32,889 nt of DNA from an uncultured Chitinophagaceae bacterium (lineage in GTDB: Bacteria; Bacteroidota; Bacteroidia; Chitinophagales; Chitinophagaceae): positions 1-32,889 of the forward strand of contig CALKVC010000019.1 of assembly GCA_937996595.1 (NCBI GenBank). Direction: 5' to 3'. The notes under the pieces are model-generated. The model did no database searches. It had not been told where the DNA came from and saw nothing but the letters and a program-made list of their open reading frames with translations. Within the stretch, counting starts at the first letter, position 1; each line of letters starts with the position of its first letter. Both the position numbers and the translations under genes were made by a program. This document shows, piece by piece, positions 7,471-14,891 of this stretch.

Positions 7471-9402
7471 TCAGCGGATGATTAGCACGGTTCCTTTTAT
7501 GAGGCTCTCTGTATTTCCGAAACTGATGAAATAATTATAAGCTCCCGCCGGAAGTGGCTTACCGTTTAATTTACCGTCCCATGGCTTTAATGTATTGCGG
7601 TTATGGTAAACTTTCTGTCCCCACCTGTTAAAAACGGCAATTTCAAAAAATGAATACGCTGCCAAAGCAGGTATATTCCAGGTATCATTGATTCCGTCGG
7701 CATTTGGTGAAAACGCATTTGGAACGAATATCCCTTTAAATACTTTTACAAAAACCGTATCGGCTGATGTACCGCAACCGGCATTGGATATAACGTTTAA
7801 TACATATTGCATATCGGCCGGAGGATTCACAAATGGCTGCAGTGAATGAACGTCATCAATATACATTGCCGGAATCCATACATATGAGTTACCGGCTTCA
7901 TTAATGCTACCGGTTAACTGTACCTGCTGTCCCTGCATGATTTGCTTATCGGGGCCTGCATCTGCAACAGGTTTCCGGGCAACATTCACCACGGAGCTTG
8001 CTGTGTCTGTGCATCCGAACTGGTTAGTGACTATTACCTCATAAACAGTTGTTTCTCCTGGAGATGCATTGGGACCGGCCATTGCAGCATCGGAAATACC
8101 GGTTGCGGGCAACCACAAATAGGTTACACCGCCGGAAGCTGCCAACTGAACTGAATCGCCCCTGCAAATAGTAGTACTGCTAAAAGCTGTTGATGCACGT
8201 GGCCCGGGATTTACTGTTACCAATATAGAATCTGTTTTACTGCAGCCTGCATCACTGGTAACAACAACATAATACATGCCGGCCTGCTGCAAATCAACAG
8301 TGCTAAGCGATGGTGAAGCCCCCGATGCGTTAAAACCGCGTGGCCCTGACCATGAATATTGTGATCCGCCTGAAGCGGAAAGCATTAACGTGTCCGCTTC
8401 ACAAACCGGGCTGTTACTAACGGTACCGGTTACCGGATTTGCATGTATGGTAACCCGTAATGGCTGTGAGGAAACCCTGCATTGGATAGAGCTGATATTG
8501 CCGGATTCTGCTACCAGCAACCTGAATTCATAAATACCTGCCGGCGTTAAAGAAGGAAAATTCCTTTGCAGGCTGATATTAGTTTCTCCCCCAATATCGC
8601 TCCATGCGGCATTATTTACCCTTTGCTGCCATTGAAATACAGGCAGGCTGTACCCGGCTGACACAACACATGAAAACGTGAAATTTCCGGCAATACCTTC
8701 ACACAAAGAGGCTGAAGTGCCGGCACCTCCTGCAATGGAAGGATTCAATGTAGGCCCGCAGGCACGAAACGTTATATCATCAAGTGCGAGATCGTTTCCA
8801 CAACCGCCCGGCGCATTATTGACTATTCGTAAAACCACCTCAGATATGCCTGCCGGTGTAGTGAAAAAATTACCATATTGTTTCCAGACTGCATTGGAGG
8901 AAGCTGCAATGCTGCCTGTATTATATGTTTGCAATAACGTACCGTCTGTCTTTTCAATGGTAAAAGTAAGGTCCGGCTGTATGGCGTTTCCATTGCAGGT
9001 GGAAGGTATGATGACATTCATTATCCATGCAGCAAATTCGTATGTCATGTTACCACACAATCCCCTCACCGTATCAATATAAAATACTCCTGGCTGTACC
9101 GAGGCATTCACCAGCATAAAATAACCTGAAGGGTCACCTGTATGGTCTGACGTTAATGTATACCAGCTATTTCCAAAACAACTGCTGGTATTATTTCTTA
9201 TTGTATAAAATCCGTCCTGGGGACAATCAGTTCCTGTATACTGATAGGTTGTGGCGGCTGCAGCCAGTGATGGCCCCGGATTGGTTCCGCTGCCGAATGT
9301 AGTGTTTATGATTGGATCGCCCAGGCTACCCTGGCATAACTGTGCATATGCATGATTCATCAGAAAAATTAATGAACATATTGAAATAATCCTGATGATC
9401 AT
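7471..9402 (-). CDS. Secreted multidomain protein with T9SS type B (CHU_C) C-terminal sorting domain
   Basis: The start is placed at the ATG at 9402 because it begins a good signal peptide (MIIRIISICSLIFLMNHAYA, cleaved before QLC); the open frame extends further upstream only from a TTG. The 643-residue product has a Cys-containing jelly-roll-like module (about 23-222), three or four Ig/PKD-like beta-sandwich repeats (about 225-555), and a terminal CHU_C domain (557-643). That domain opens with FVPNAFSPNADGINDTW and includes FNRWGQKVY and LPAGAYNYFI. By family knowledge it is exported by Sec and then T9SS, and attached to the surface or released. It is likely an adhesin or matrix protein. 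It follows the glucan locus on the same strand after 162 bases, but nothing ties it to glucan use. Confidence 0.9.
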   Translation of the reverse strand: MIIRIISICSLIFLMNHAYAQLCQGSLGDPIINTTFGSGTNPGPSLAAAATTYQYTGTDCPQDGFYTIRNNTSSCFGNSWYTLTSDHTGDPSGYFMLVNASVQPGVFYIDTVRGLCGNMTYEFAAWIMNVIIPSTCNGNAIQPDLTFTIEKTDGTLLQTYNTGSIAASSNAVWKQYGNFFTTPAGISEVVLRIVNNAPGGCGNDLALDDITFRACGPTLNPSIAGGAGTSASLCEGIAGNFTFSCVVSAGYSLPVFQWQQRVNNAAWSDIGGETNISLQRNFPSLTPAGIYEFRLLVAESGNISSIQCRVSSQPLRVTIHANPVTGTVSNSPVCEADTLMLSASGGSQYSWSGPRGFNASGASPSLSTVDLQQAGMYYVVVTSDAGCSKTDSILVTVNPGPRASTAFSSTTICRGDSVQLAASGGVTYLWLPATGISDAAMAGPNASPGETTVYEVIVTNQFGCTDTASSVVNVARKPVADAGPDKQIMQGQQVQLTGSINEAGNSYVWIPAMYIDDVHSLQPFVNPPADMQYVLNVISNAGCGTSADTVFVKVFKGIFVPNAFSPNADGINDTWNIPALAAYSFFEIAVFNRWGQKVYHNRNTLKPWDGKLNGKPLPAGAYNYFISFGNTESLIKGTVLIIR

Positions 9403-9476
9403 ATGTAAGTATGTAACCCGGTGCAAAGGACCGTATAAAGTTATTGAATTTTAGTACGGCAATCATATATGTATTA

Positions 9477-9488
9477 CCTGTTAACAGG
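9477..9488. repeat. 12-bp perfect palindrome CCTGTTAACAGG
   Basis: A perfect palindrome 75-86 bases upstream of the T9SS cargo start (9402), in the 162-base gap after the GH3 stop. It could be an operator. It is not followed by a T-tract on either strand, so it is not a convincing terminator. Confidence 0.4.
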
Positions 9489-9564
9489 AGAGAAATAATG
9501 CATGGTAAACCATAAATGAAAAAAAATGAAATGCAATAGTAGCATACATGTTTTACCACATTGC

Positions 9565-11823
9565 TCAATACAACAATGAAATACGCCCTTTTAGCCTGAT
9601 ATCCTTTGAAGAAGCGCCTACCATGATATCAAAATCCCCGGGTTCGGCTATCCAATTCATTTGCGTGCCATCCAACGGGTCAGGGGAAAAGAATGAAAGT
9701 TTCTCCGTGTCAATGACAAAGTTCAATTCCCGGGATTCACCGGCTTTTAATGCTAATTTCTTAAAATCCTTTAACTCATTAACCGGCCTCACCACTGAAG
9801 CTACCAAATCTCTTATATATAATTGAACAATTTCTTCCCCACCATATTTTCCCGTATTCTTAATAGTTACCGAAACGGTAATTTGATCGCCCTGCTTCAT
9901 TGTATTACTGCTGAACCGAAGATTACTGTATTCGAAATCTGTATAACTCAACCCATACCCAAATTCATATTTTGGATAAATGGACAGGTCATTATACGAT
10001 GAATTATAATTGTGGTTACTATCGCTGGTAGCCGGACGGCCGGTATTAAAATGATTATAATAAATGGGGACCTGTCCAACACTATACGGAAAACTCATGA
10101 CCAGTTTGGCCGACGGATTATAATCACCGAACAATACATCAGCAATGGCATTACCGGCCTCGCTGCCCAGCCACCAGGTATATAATATGGCCGGGGCATT
10201 GTCGGCTATATAATTAAATACCAGCGGCCGGCCTGCATTGATCAATACCACAACCGGCTTACCGGTTGCCAGTAGTTCTTTAACCAGTTCTTCCTGTACA
10301 CCTGGTATACTGATATTGCTGCGGCTTTTTGCTTCCCCGCTCATATCCCTTCTTTCACCTATGCTAACAACAACTACATCCGACTGCCTGGCAACAGCAA
10401 CGGCTTCTGCAAATCCCGACCTGTCGTTTCCTTCAATATCACATCCCTTTGCATACAGCAAAGCCGTTTGTTTTCCCACCTTATTAACAAGGCCTTCCCA
10501 TTGTGATACAATAAAATTAGAATCCACACCTGGTACTTCCACATCCCAAAAACCCTTGTTTTGTTTAAGCGGTTTTACCAGTGGCCCAATAAAAGCGATG
10601 GTCCTGGTTTCCTTTGACAATGGCAGTAACCGGCCATTGTTCTTTAACAGCACGATGCTTTTTGCAGCTACCTGCCGGGCAATCCTTGCATGCTCCGGAT
10701 TGTTTAAAGCAGCCTGTTCCCTGTCTGCATTACAAAAACGGTAAGGGTCATCAAACAAACCCAATTCAAATTTCTTTTGCAGGATCCGCTTAACTGCATC
10801 ATCAATCAGGTTCAACGGTACTTTCTTGTCTGCAACCAATGTGGCCAGGTTGTTCTTATAATTCCTGCTTTCCATATCCATATCACAGCCGGCTGTGACA
10901 GCCGCTTTAGCCGCTTCATACTCATTGCCTACATTTCCATGGTTTATCATTTCTCCAATTGAGCCCCAGTCGCTAACTACAAAACCATTAAAACCCCATT
11001 TGCCTTTCAAAATATCTCTTTGCAGGTATTGGTTACCGGTAGCCGGTATACCGTTGAGGTCGTTGAATGCATTCATAAATGTTGCCACACCGGCATCAAC
11101 GGTGGCTTTGAAAGGAGGCAGGTAAACTTCCCACAGTTGCCTGTAGCTCATGTCAACAGAATTATAATCACGGCCGCCAACAGCAGCACCATATCCTGCA
11201 AAGTGTTTGGCACAAGCCATCAAGGCATCCAGGTTGCCAATTTTTTTTCCCTGGAAACCTTTCACCCTGGCAAAGGCAATTTTTGAACCCAGGTAAGTGT
11301 CTTCCCCGGCGCCTTCCATAACCCTGCCCCACCGTGGATCACGGGCTATGTCTACCATCGGTGCAAATGTCCAGTTTATACCGCTTGCACTGGCTTCGTT
11401 AGCAGCTATGCGTGCTGAAAGTTCAATCGCATCAAGGTCCCAACTGCAGGCTTCCGCTAATGGGATCGGGAATGTGGTTTTAAATCCATGAATGACATCC
11501 TGCCCGAACAATAAAGGAATTTTAAGTCTCGACTGCATGGCGATCTCCTGCCATTTACGAACCCGCTGCGTACCCAGGCAATTCAGCAAAGATCCAACCT
11601 GTCCTTTCCGTACCTGGCTTGCCTTGTCTGTATCAATGGTTACCGGACCGGTTGCCAGCCAATCGTCATTATACTGGTTCATCTGGCCTATCTTTTCTTC
11701 CAGGGTCATCAGGTTTAACACAGAATCAGCCTTTTTAGCATTTGTTAACTGCTGTGCAGATATTGACAAGCCGGAAATGGCAGAACAACAGAATAGCAGA
11801 AAAAATTGAAGCAAGTTTTTCAA
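9565..11823 (-). CDS. bglX: Glycoside hydrolase family 3 beta-glucosidase (BglX-like), periplasmic
   Basis: The 752-residue product has the usual BglX length. A signal peptide (about 1-23, ending SISAQ) is followed by the GH3 N-terminal barrel with KHFAGYG at 206-212 and the nucleophile Asp285 in FVVSDWG. The GH3 C-terminal domain has acid/base candidate Glu497 in MSGEAKSRS, and a fibronectin-III-like domain ends the protein (about 645-752). It should release glucose from the non-reducing ends of beta-glucan oligomers in the periplasm, the last step of the locus. The start is unusual: the codon at 11823 is TTG, an in-frame stop lies 9 bases upstream, and the next ATG would remove the whole signal peptide. 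It follows the periplasmic GH16 by 50 bases in the same operon. Confidence 0.95.
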   Translation of the reverse strand: MKNLLQFFLLFCCSAISGLSISAQQLTNAKKADSVLNLMTLEEKIGQMNQYNDDWLATGPVTIDTDKASQVRKGQVGSLLNCLGTQRVRKWQEIAMQSRLKIPLLFGQDVIHGFKTTFPIPLAEACSWDLDAIELSARIAANEASASGINWTFAPMVDIARDPRWGRVMEGAGEDTYLGSKIAFARVKGFQGKKIGNLDALMACAKHFAGYGAAVGGRDYNSVDMSYRQLWEVYLPPFKATVDAGVATFMNAFNDLNGIPATGNQYLQRDILKGKWGFNGFVVSDWGSIGEMINHGNVGNEYEAAKAAVTAGCDMDMESRNYKNNLATLVADKKVPLNLIDDAVKRILQKKFELGLFDDPYRFCNADREQAALNNPEHARIARQVAAKSIVLLKNNGRLLPLSKETRTIAFIGPLVKPLKQNKGFWDVEVPGVDSNFIVSQWEGLVNKVGKQTALLYAKGCDIEGNDRSGFAEAVAVARQSDVVVVSIGERRDMSGEAKSRSNISIPGVQEELVKELLATGKPVVVLINAGRPLVFNYIADNAPAILYTWWLGSEAGNAIADVLFGDYNPSAKLVMSFPYSVGQVPIYYNHFNTGRPATSDSNHNYNSSYNDLSIYPKYEFGYGLSYTDFEYSNLRFSSNTMKQGDQITVSVTIKNTGKYGGEEIVQLYIRDLVASVVRPVNELKDFKKLALKAGESRELNFVIDTEKLSFFSPDPLDGTQMNWIAEPGDFDIMVGASSKDIRLKGRISLLY

Positions 11824-11873
11824 TTGTAATTATTTGAGTTATAAATGCAGCAATGTAATTTACGGAAGATAGC

Positions 11874-12692
11874 TTACTGGTAAACCCTTATATACTCCAC
11901 TTCCATCCTTTGAGGAAATATATTATCATCAACGCCCATTTTGCCACCCCAGTTTCCACCAACAGCTATATTCAGCAGCAGGTGAAAATCCTTATCAAAA
12001 GGCCACTCTGCTGTATTCCTGCGTGTATTCTTAAACACATTGTATTTTTTCCTGTCTATATAAAAAGTTATGCTGTCAGCCGTCCATTCCATTTCATAAA
12101 TATGAAAGTTTTTTGCAAGATCGTTAAAACGCAGCCCTTTTGATTTTTGTGTTCCCAGCATACCGTTAAATGCCCCGGTATGAACGGTGCCAAAAACAGA
12201 ATCCGGCATATAGCCAACATTTTCCATAATATCAATTTCGCCGCTGTGAGGCCAGCCTCCGTATTCCCAGTTTGTTGGCAACATCCAAATGGCAGGCCAC
12301 ATCCCCCTTCCGGCCGGTAGCTTTGCCTTAATTTCAAAACGGCCGTATTTCCAGTCTCCTTTTTTCTTTGTAACCAGCCTGGCAGAAGTATAAGCTGCAC
12401 CTGAATAGTTTTCTTTTCTGGCTTCAATGATCAGTTTTCCATTTTCAACCCGCGCATTTTCAGGGCGGTTCCAGGTGTAAAACTGTAACTCGTTATTGCC
12501 CCAACCGCAATTATCCGGGCAGCCTTTGCCTTTATCATAACCCCATTTAAGGCTGTCTGGCAACCCGTTTTTTTCAAACTCATCAGCCCAAACCAGCTTA
12601 TTAAAAACCGGCTGGGAAAAAGCATGGTTACCTGAAAATGAAAAGATACATGCAATTGACAGGAATGTATATAAGGTATGTTTTAAGGACAT
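11874..12692 (-). CDS. GH16 endo-beta-1,3-glucanase (laminarinase type), secreted to periplasm
   Basis: The 272-residue product has an N-terminal signal peptide (cleavage near residues 24-27, no lipobox Cys) and one GH16 domain. The catalytic signature is GEIDIME at 151-157, with nucleophile Glu152, helper Asp154 and acid/base Glu157. Flanking laminarinase hallmarks include WADEF, WGNNELQFYT, NRPENA, LPAGRGMWPAIWMLP and the ending MEVEYIRVYQ. It should cut internal beta-1,3 (or mixed-linkage) glucan bonds by a retaining mechanism. Without a lipid anchor it probably works in the periplasm on imported oligomers. It is preceded by a 224-base gap, the largest inside the operon, and followed after 50 bases by the GH3. 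Confidence 0.95.
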   Translation of the reverse strand: MSLKHTLYTFLSIACIFSFSGNHAFSQPVFNKLVWADEFEKNGLPDSLKWGYDKGKGCPDNCGWGNNELQFYTWNRPENARVENGKLIIEARKENYSGAAYTSARLVTKKKGDWKYGRFEIKAKLPAGRGMWPAIWMLPTNWEYGGWPHSGEIDIMENVGYMPDSVFGTVHTGAFNGMLGTQKSKGLRFNDLAKNFHIYEMEWTADSITFYIDRKKYNVFKNTRRNTAEWPFDKDFHLLLNIAVGGNWGGKMGVDDNIFPQRMEVEYIRVYQ

Positions 12693-12916
12693 ATAAGAGA
12701 ATTAATAAGTTGGCAACTGTTTAAAAAACGCAATCTTTTAAAAATAGTGGAAGTATTAACCTGGAAAAGTAGATACGTTCCACTAATTAATGATTGCTTA
12801 AATGAGAAAACTGCTCGTTATAAACCAAAACTAAAAGTGCACGAAAAGTTGACTTATTTTGACGGGTTAGCCGTTTTCATACATTTACTAACGGTAACGG
12901 ATAATGCATAATTCCG

Positions 12917-13954
12917 TTAGTTGTAAACCCTGATATAATCAATTTCCATTGATGCGTCCGTAAACGCAGGGTCTACTGATCCGCCAAACGTACCTCCCAT
13001 GGCCACATTCAAAATGAGGAAGAAATCCTGGTTGAACGGAACGGAGGAGGAATTGGCGAATGTGTGAAAAAGCTGGTCATCAACATATATTTTGATAAAT
13101 GCTGCTGACCATTCCATGCTATATTTATGGAATTCTGTGCTGGCATTAGATATTATTTTTGTACTTCCGTTTGCATTGCCACCGGAATGTCCCGGGTAAT
13201 GCAACGTTCCAAATATCTTATTCAGTTCGCTGCCCCGGTGTTCCATGATATCAATCTCACCGCAATCGGGCCATCCAACCGTGCTTATATTGTTACCCAG
13301 CATCCAGATTGCAGGCCATGTACCAACACCTGCAGGTAGTTTTGCCCTTGCCTCCACCTTGCCGTATTTGAAAGAAAACTTGCCTTTGGTAAGCAGCCTG
13401 GCCGACGTATAAGCGCTGCCACTGAAATTCTCCTTTATGGCAGTAATCTTTAATGAACCTCCCTGAACAACCGCATTTTCAGGCCGGTTTGTATAATACT
13501 GCAACTCAGCATTGCCCCATCCCCCTGCGCCAATATCGTAACCCCATTTTGACGGATCGGGTGCACCTGCCGTATTAAACTCATCTGACCAGACCAGCGA
13601 CATGGCAACGGATACGGTTACCTGCACTGTTTTGGAAACCGTATTCCCGGTGCTGCTTTTTGCAATTACATTTACAGTATATGTTCCGGATGCAGGGTAT
13701 TTATACGTAACAATCCCGGAGGCCACGGTCTGGAAAACCCCATTGCCATAATCGAAATCGTAAGTAACCGCATTGGTGGCCATGGCGGTAAATGAAACAT
13801 TTCCACTGTTGTCTGTACTAACCACCGCATTTACTGTTAAATTAGACGGTATGATACTTTGATTAGTTCCGTCATCCTTACTGCAGGAAATGAAAAATGC
13901 GGCAGCTGCAAACAATAAAAATGATGCGTATTTCATTTTAATATTATTTATCAT
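12917..13954 (-). CDS. Surface lipoprotein: PKD domain fused to GH16 beta-1,3-glucanase
   Basis: The 345-residue product has a lipoprotein signal ending FFISC (Cys24) followed by SKDDG, an acidic stretch of the kind that favours surface export in Bacteroidota. A PKD-like beta-sandwich follows (about 36-118; YDFDYGNG and YPASGTYTVNV), then a GH16 domain (about 119-345) with CGEIDIMEH; catalytic Glu233, Asp235 and Glu238. It shares laminarinase hallmarks with its neighbour (WGNAELQYYT, NRPENA, LPAGVGTWPAIWML). It is the likely first cutter of polysaccharide outside the cell. An internal ATG at 13936 gives a tidier signal peptide. It sits 18 bases after the second binding lipoprotein. Confidence 0.95.
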   Translation of the reverse strand: MINNIKMKYASFLLFAAAAFFISCSKDDGTNQSIIPSNLTVNAVVSTDNSGNVSFTAMATNAVTYDFDYGNGVFQTVASGIVTYKYPASGTYTVNVIAKSSTGNTVSKTVQVTVSVAMSLVWSDEFNTAGAPDPSKWGYDIGAGGWGNAELQYYTNRPENAVVQGGSLKITAIKENFSGSAYTSARLLTKGKFSFKYGKVEARAKLPAGVGTWPAIWMLGNNISTVGWPDCGEIDIMEHRGSELNKIFGTLHYPGHSGGNANGSTKIISNASTEFHKYSMEWSAAFIKIYVDDQLFHTFANSSSVPFNQDFFLILNVAMGGTFGGSVDPAFTDASMEIDYIRVYN

Positions 13955-13972
13955 GATAATACAGGCAAATGA

Positions 13973-14872
13973 TTATGGCTTCCTGACAAGTTTCTGGTAC
14001 CACGAATTTCCGTCAATGCCAATATTGCGCAAATGCATATGATCGGCTGTTATTGACAGAATTTCATAAACAGTGCCTCCTGTTCCGAAATTGATGATAC
14101 CGTTGCCGGGAACCATGAACTGGATCTGTGTTGACACAGCTGAAGTGGAACCGGACGTTGCAGCCATAAATGCCAGTTGCCTGGTTCCCCCGGTAGTAAT
14201 TCCATAACAGTTATCACCTCCGCTGAATCCGTAAAAGGCAGAGGCGGCGCCTATTGAAAATGACTGGCCTTTATTGTCGATTGCCATTGATACCCTGTTA
14301 AGTGCATCCTTGGAAAAAGTGATCTCATCATCATAAGCGCATAGCTCCCTGCTATTGGGGCTTGCAGCGTACCAAATCGGTGAAAACTGGTCGGCGGGCC
14401 CCACACCGAAATGGCCATTGGCATCTTTATCGGTGATCCAGGTTTTTGAATTGCCATCGGTTAAAGCTGCCAGTATATCAGCGGGTATTTCAAAAGCAAC
14501 AAATACCCTGATCCTCTTACTGATGGTAGAAAGAGCCCCGCCGGTGCCGATTGCATTAACGGTAATGGTGTAATCATTTGTTCCGGGTGTAGTGTATTTG
14601 TAATCAATTGACCCGGAAGAAACCACTTTGGTTACCCCGTCACCAAAATCAATATTATAGCTAAGCGCATTTTCTGCGGTTACGCTGATGGACACGGATC
14701 CGGTACCGTTACCATCCGGGTTGGTTGCATCAACACCGGCAATCACCGTATTCAAAGCCAGGTTTGTTGGTGTTTTGATATCACCAAACGTATATTTCTC
14801 CTTTTTGCAACTGCTGAAAGCCACCAACATGGCAAGAAGAATGATTGATATAGACCTTATTTTTGTTATCAT
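13973..14872 (-). CDS. PKD-containing surface lipoprotein, SusE/F-position glycan-binding candidate
   Basis: The start is set at the ATG at 14872. A longer open frame from 14914 would overlap the upstream gene, while 14872 gives a clean signal peptide ending AFSSC (Cys22) then KKEK. The 299-residue product has one PKD-like domain (about 33-128; SYNIDFGDG and YKYTTPGTNDYTITV). A second domain (about 133-299) contains SKTWITDKDANGHFGVGP, an aromatic patch (PIWYAASPNS), YDDEITF and the ending SWYQKL. It has alternating strands and a barrel-like feel, but no catalytic motif I recognise. From its place between SusD and the GH16s it is probably a second surface glycan-binding protein. A degrading role for the C-terminal domain cannot be excluded. 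Confidence 0.8.
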   Translation of the reverse strand: MITKIRSISIILLAMLVAFSSCKKEKYTFGDIKTPTNLALNTVIAGVDATNPDGNGTGSVSISVTAENALSYNIDFGDGVTKVVSSGSIDYKYTTPGTNDYTITVNAIGTGGALSTISKRIRVFVAFEIPADILAALTDGNSKTWITDKDANGHFGVGPADQFSPIWYAASPNSRELCAYDDEITFSKDALNRVSMAIDNKGQSFSIGAASAFYGFSGGDNCYGITTGGTRQLAFMAATSGSTSAVSTQIQFMVPGNGIINFGTGGTVYEILSITADHMHLRNIGIDGNSWYQKLVRKP

Positions 14873-14891
14873 GATTTTCAATTTTTTTATT

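Noticed and set aside
8678..9082. 134-codon open frame opposite the T9SS cargo gene
   Set aside because: It is antisense to the jelly-roll part of a clear secreted protein, with no independent coding signs.
10238..10744. 168-codon open frame on the plus strand opposite the GH3 gene
   Set aside because: It is antisense to the C-terminal GH3 domain, Ser/Thr/Pro-rich, and has no motif. It is a shadow of the real gene.
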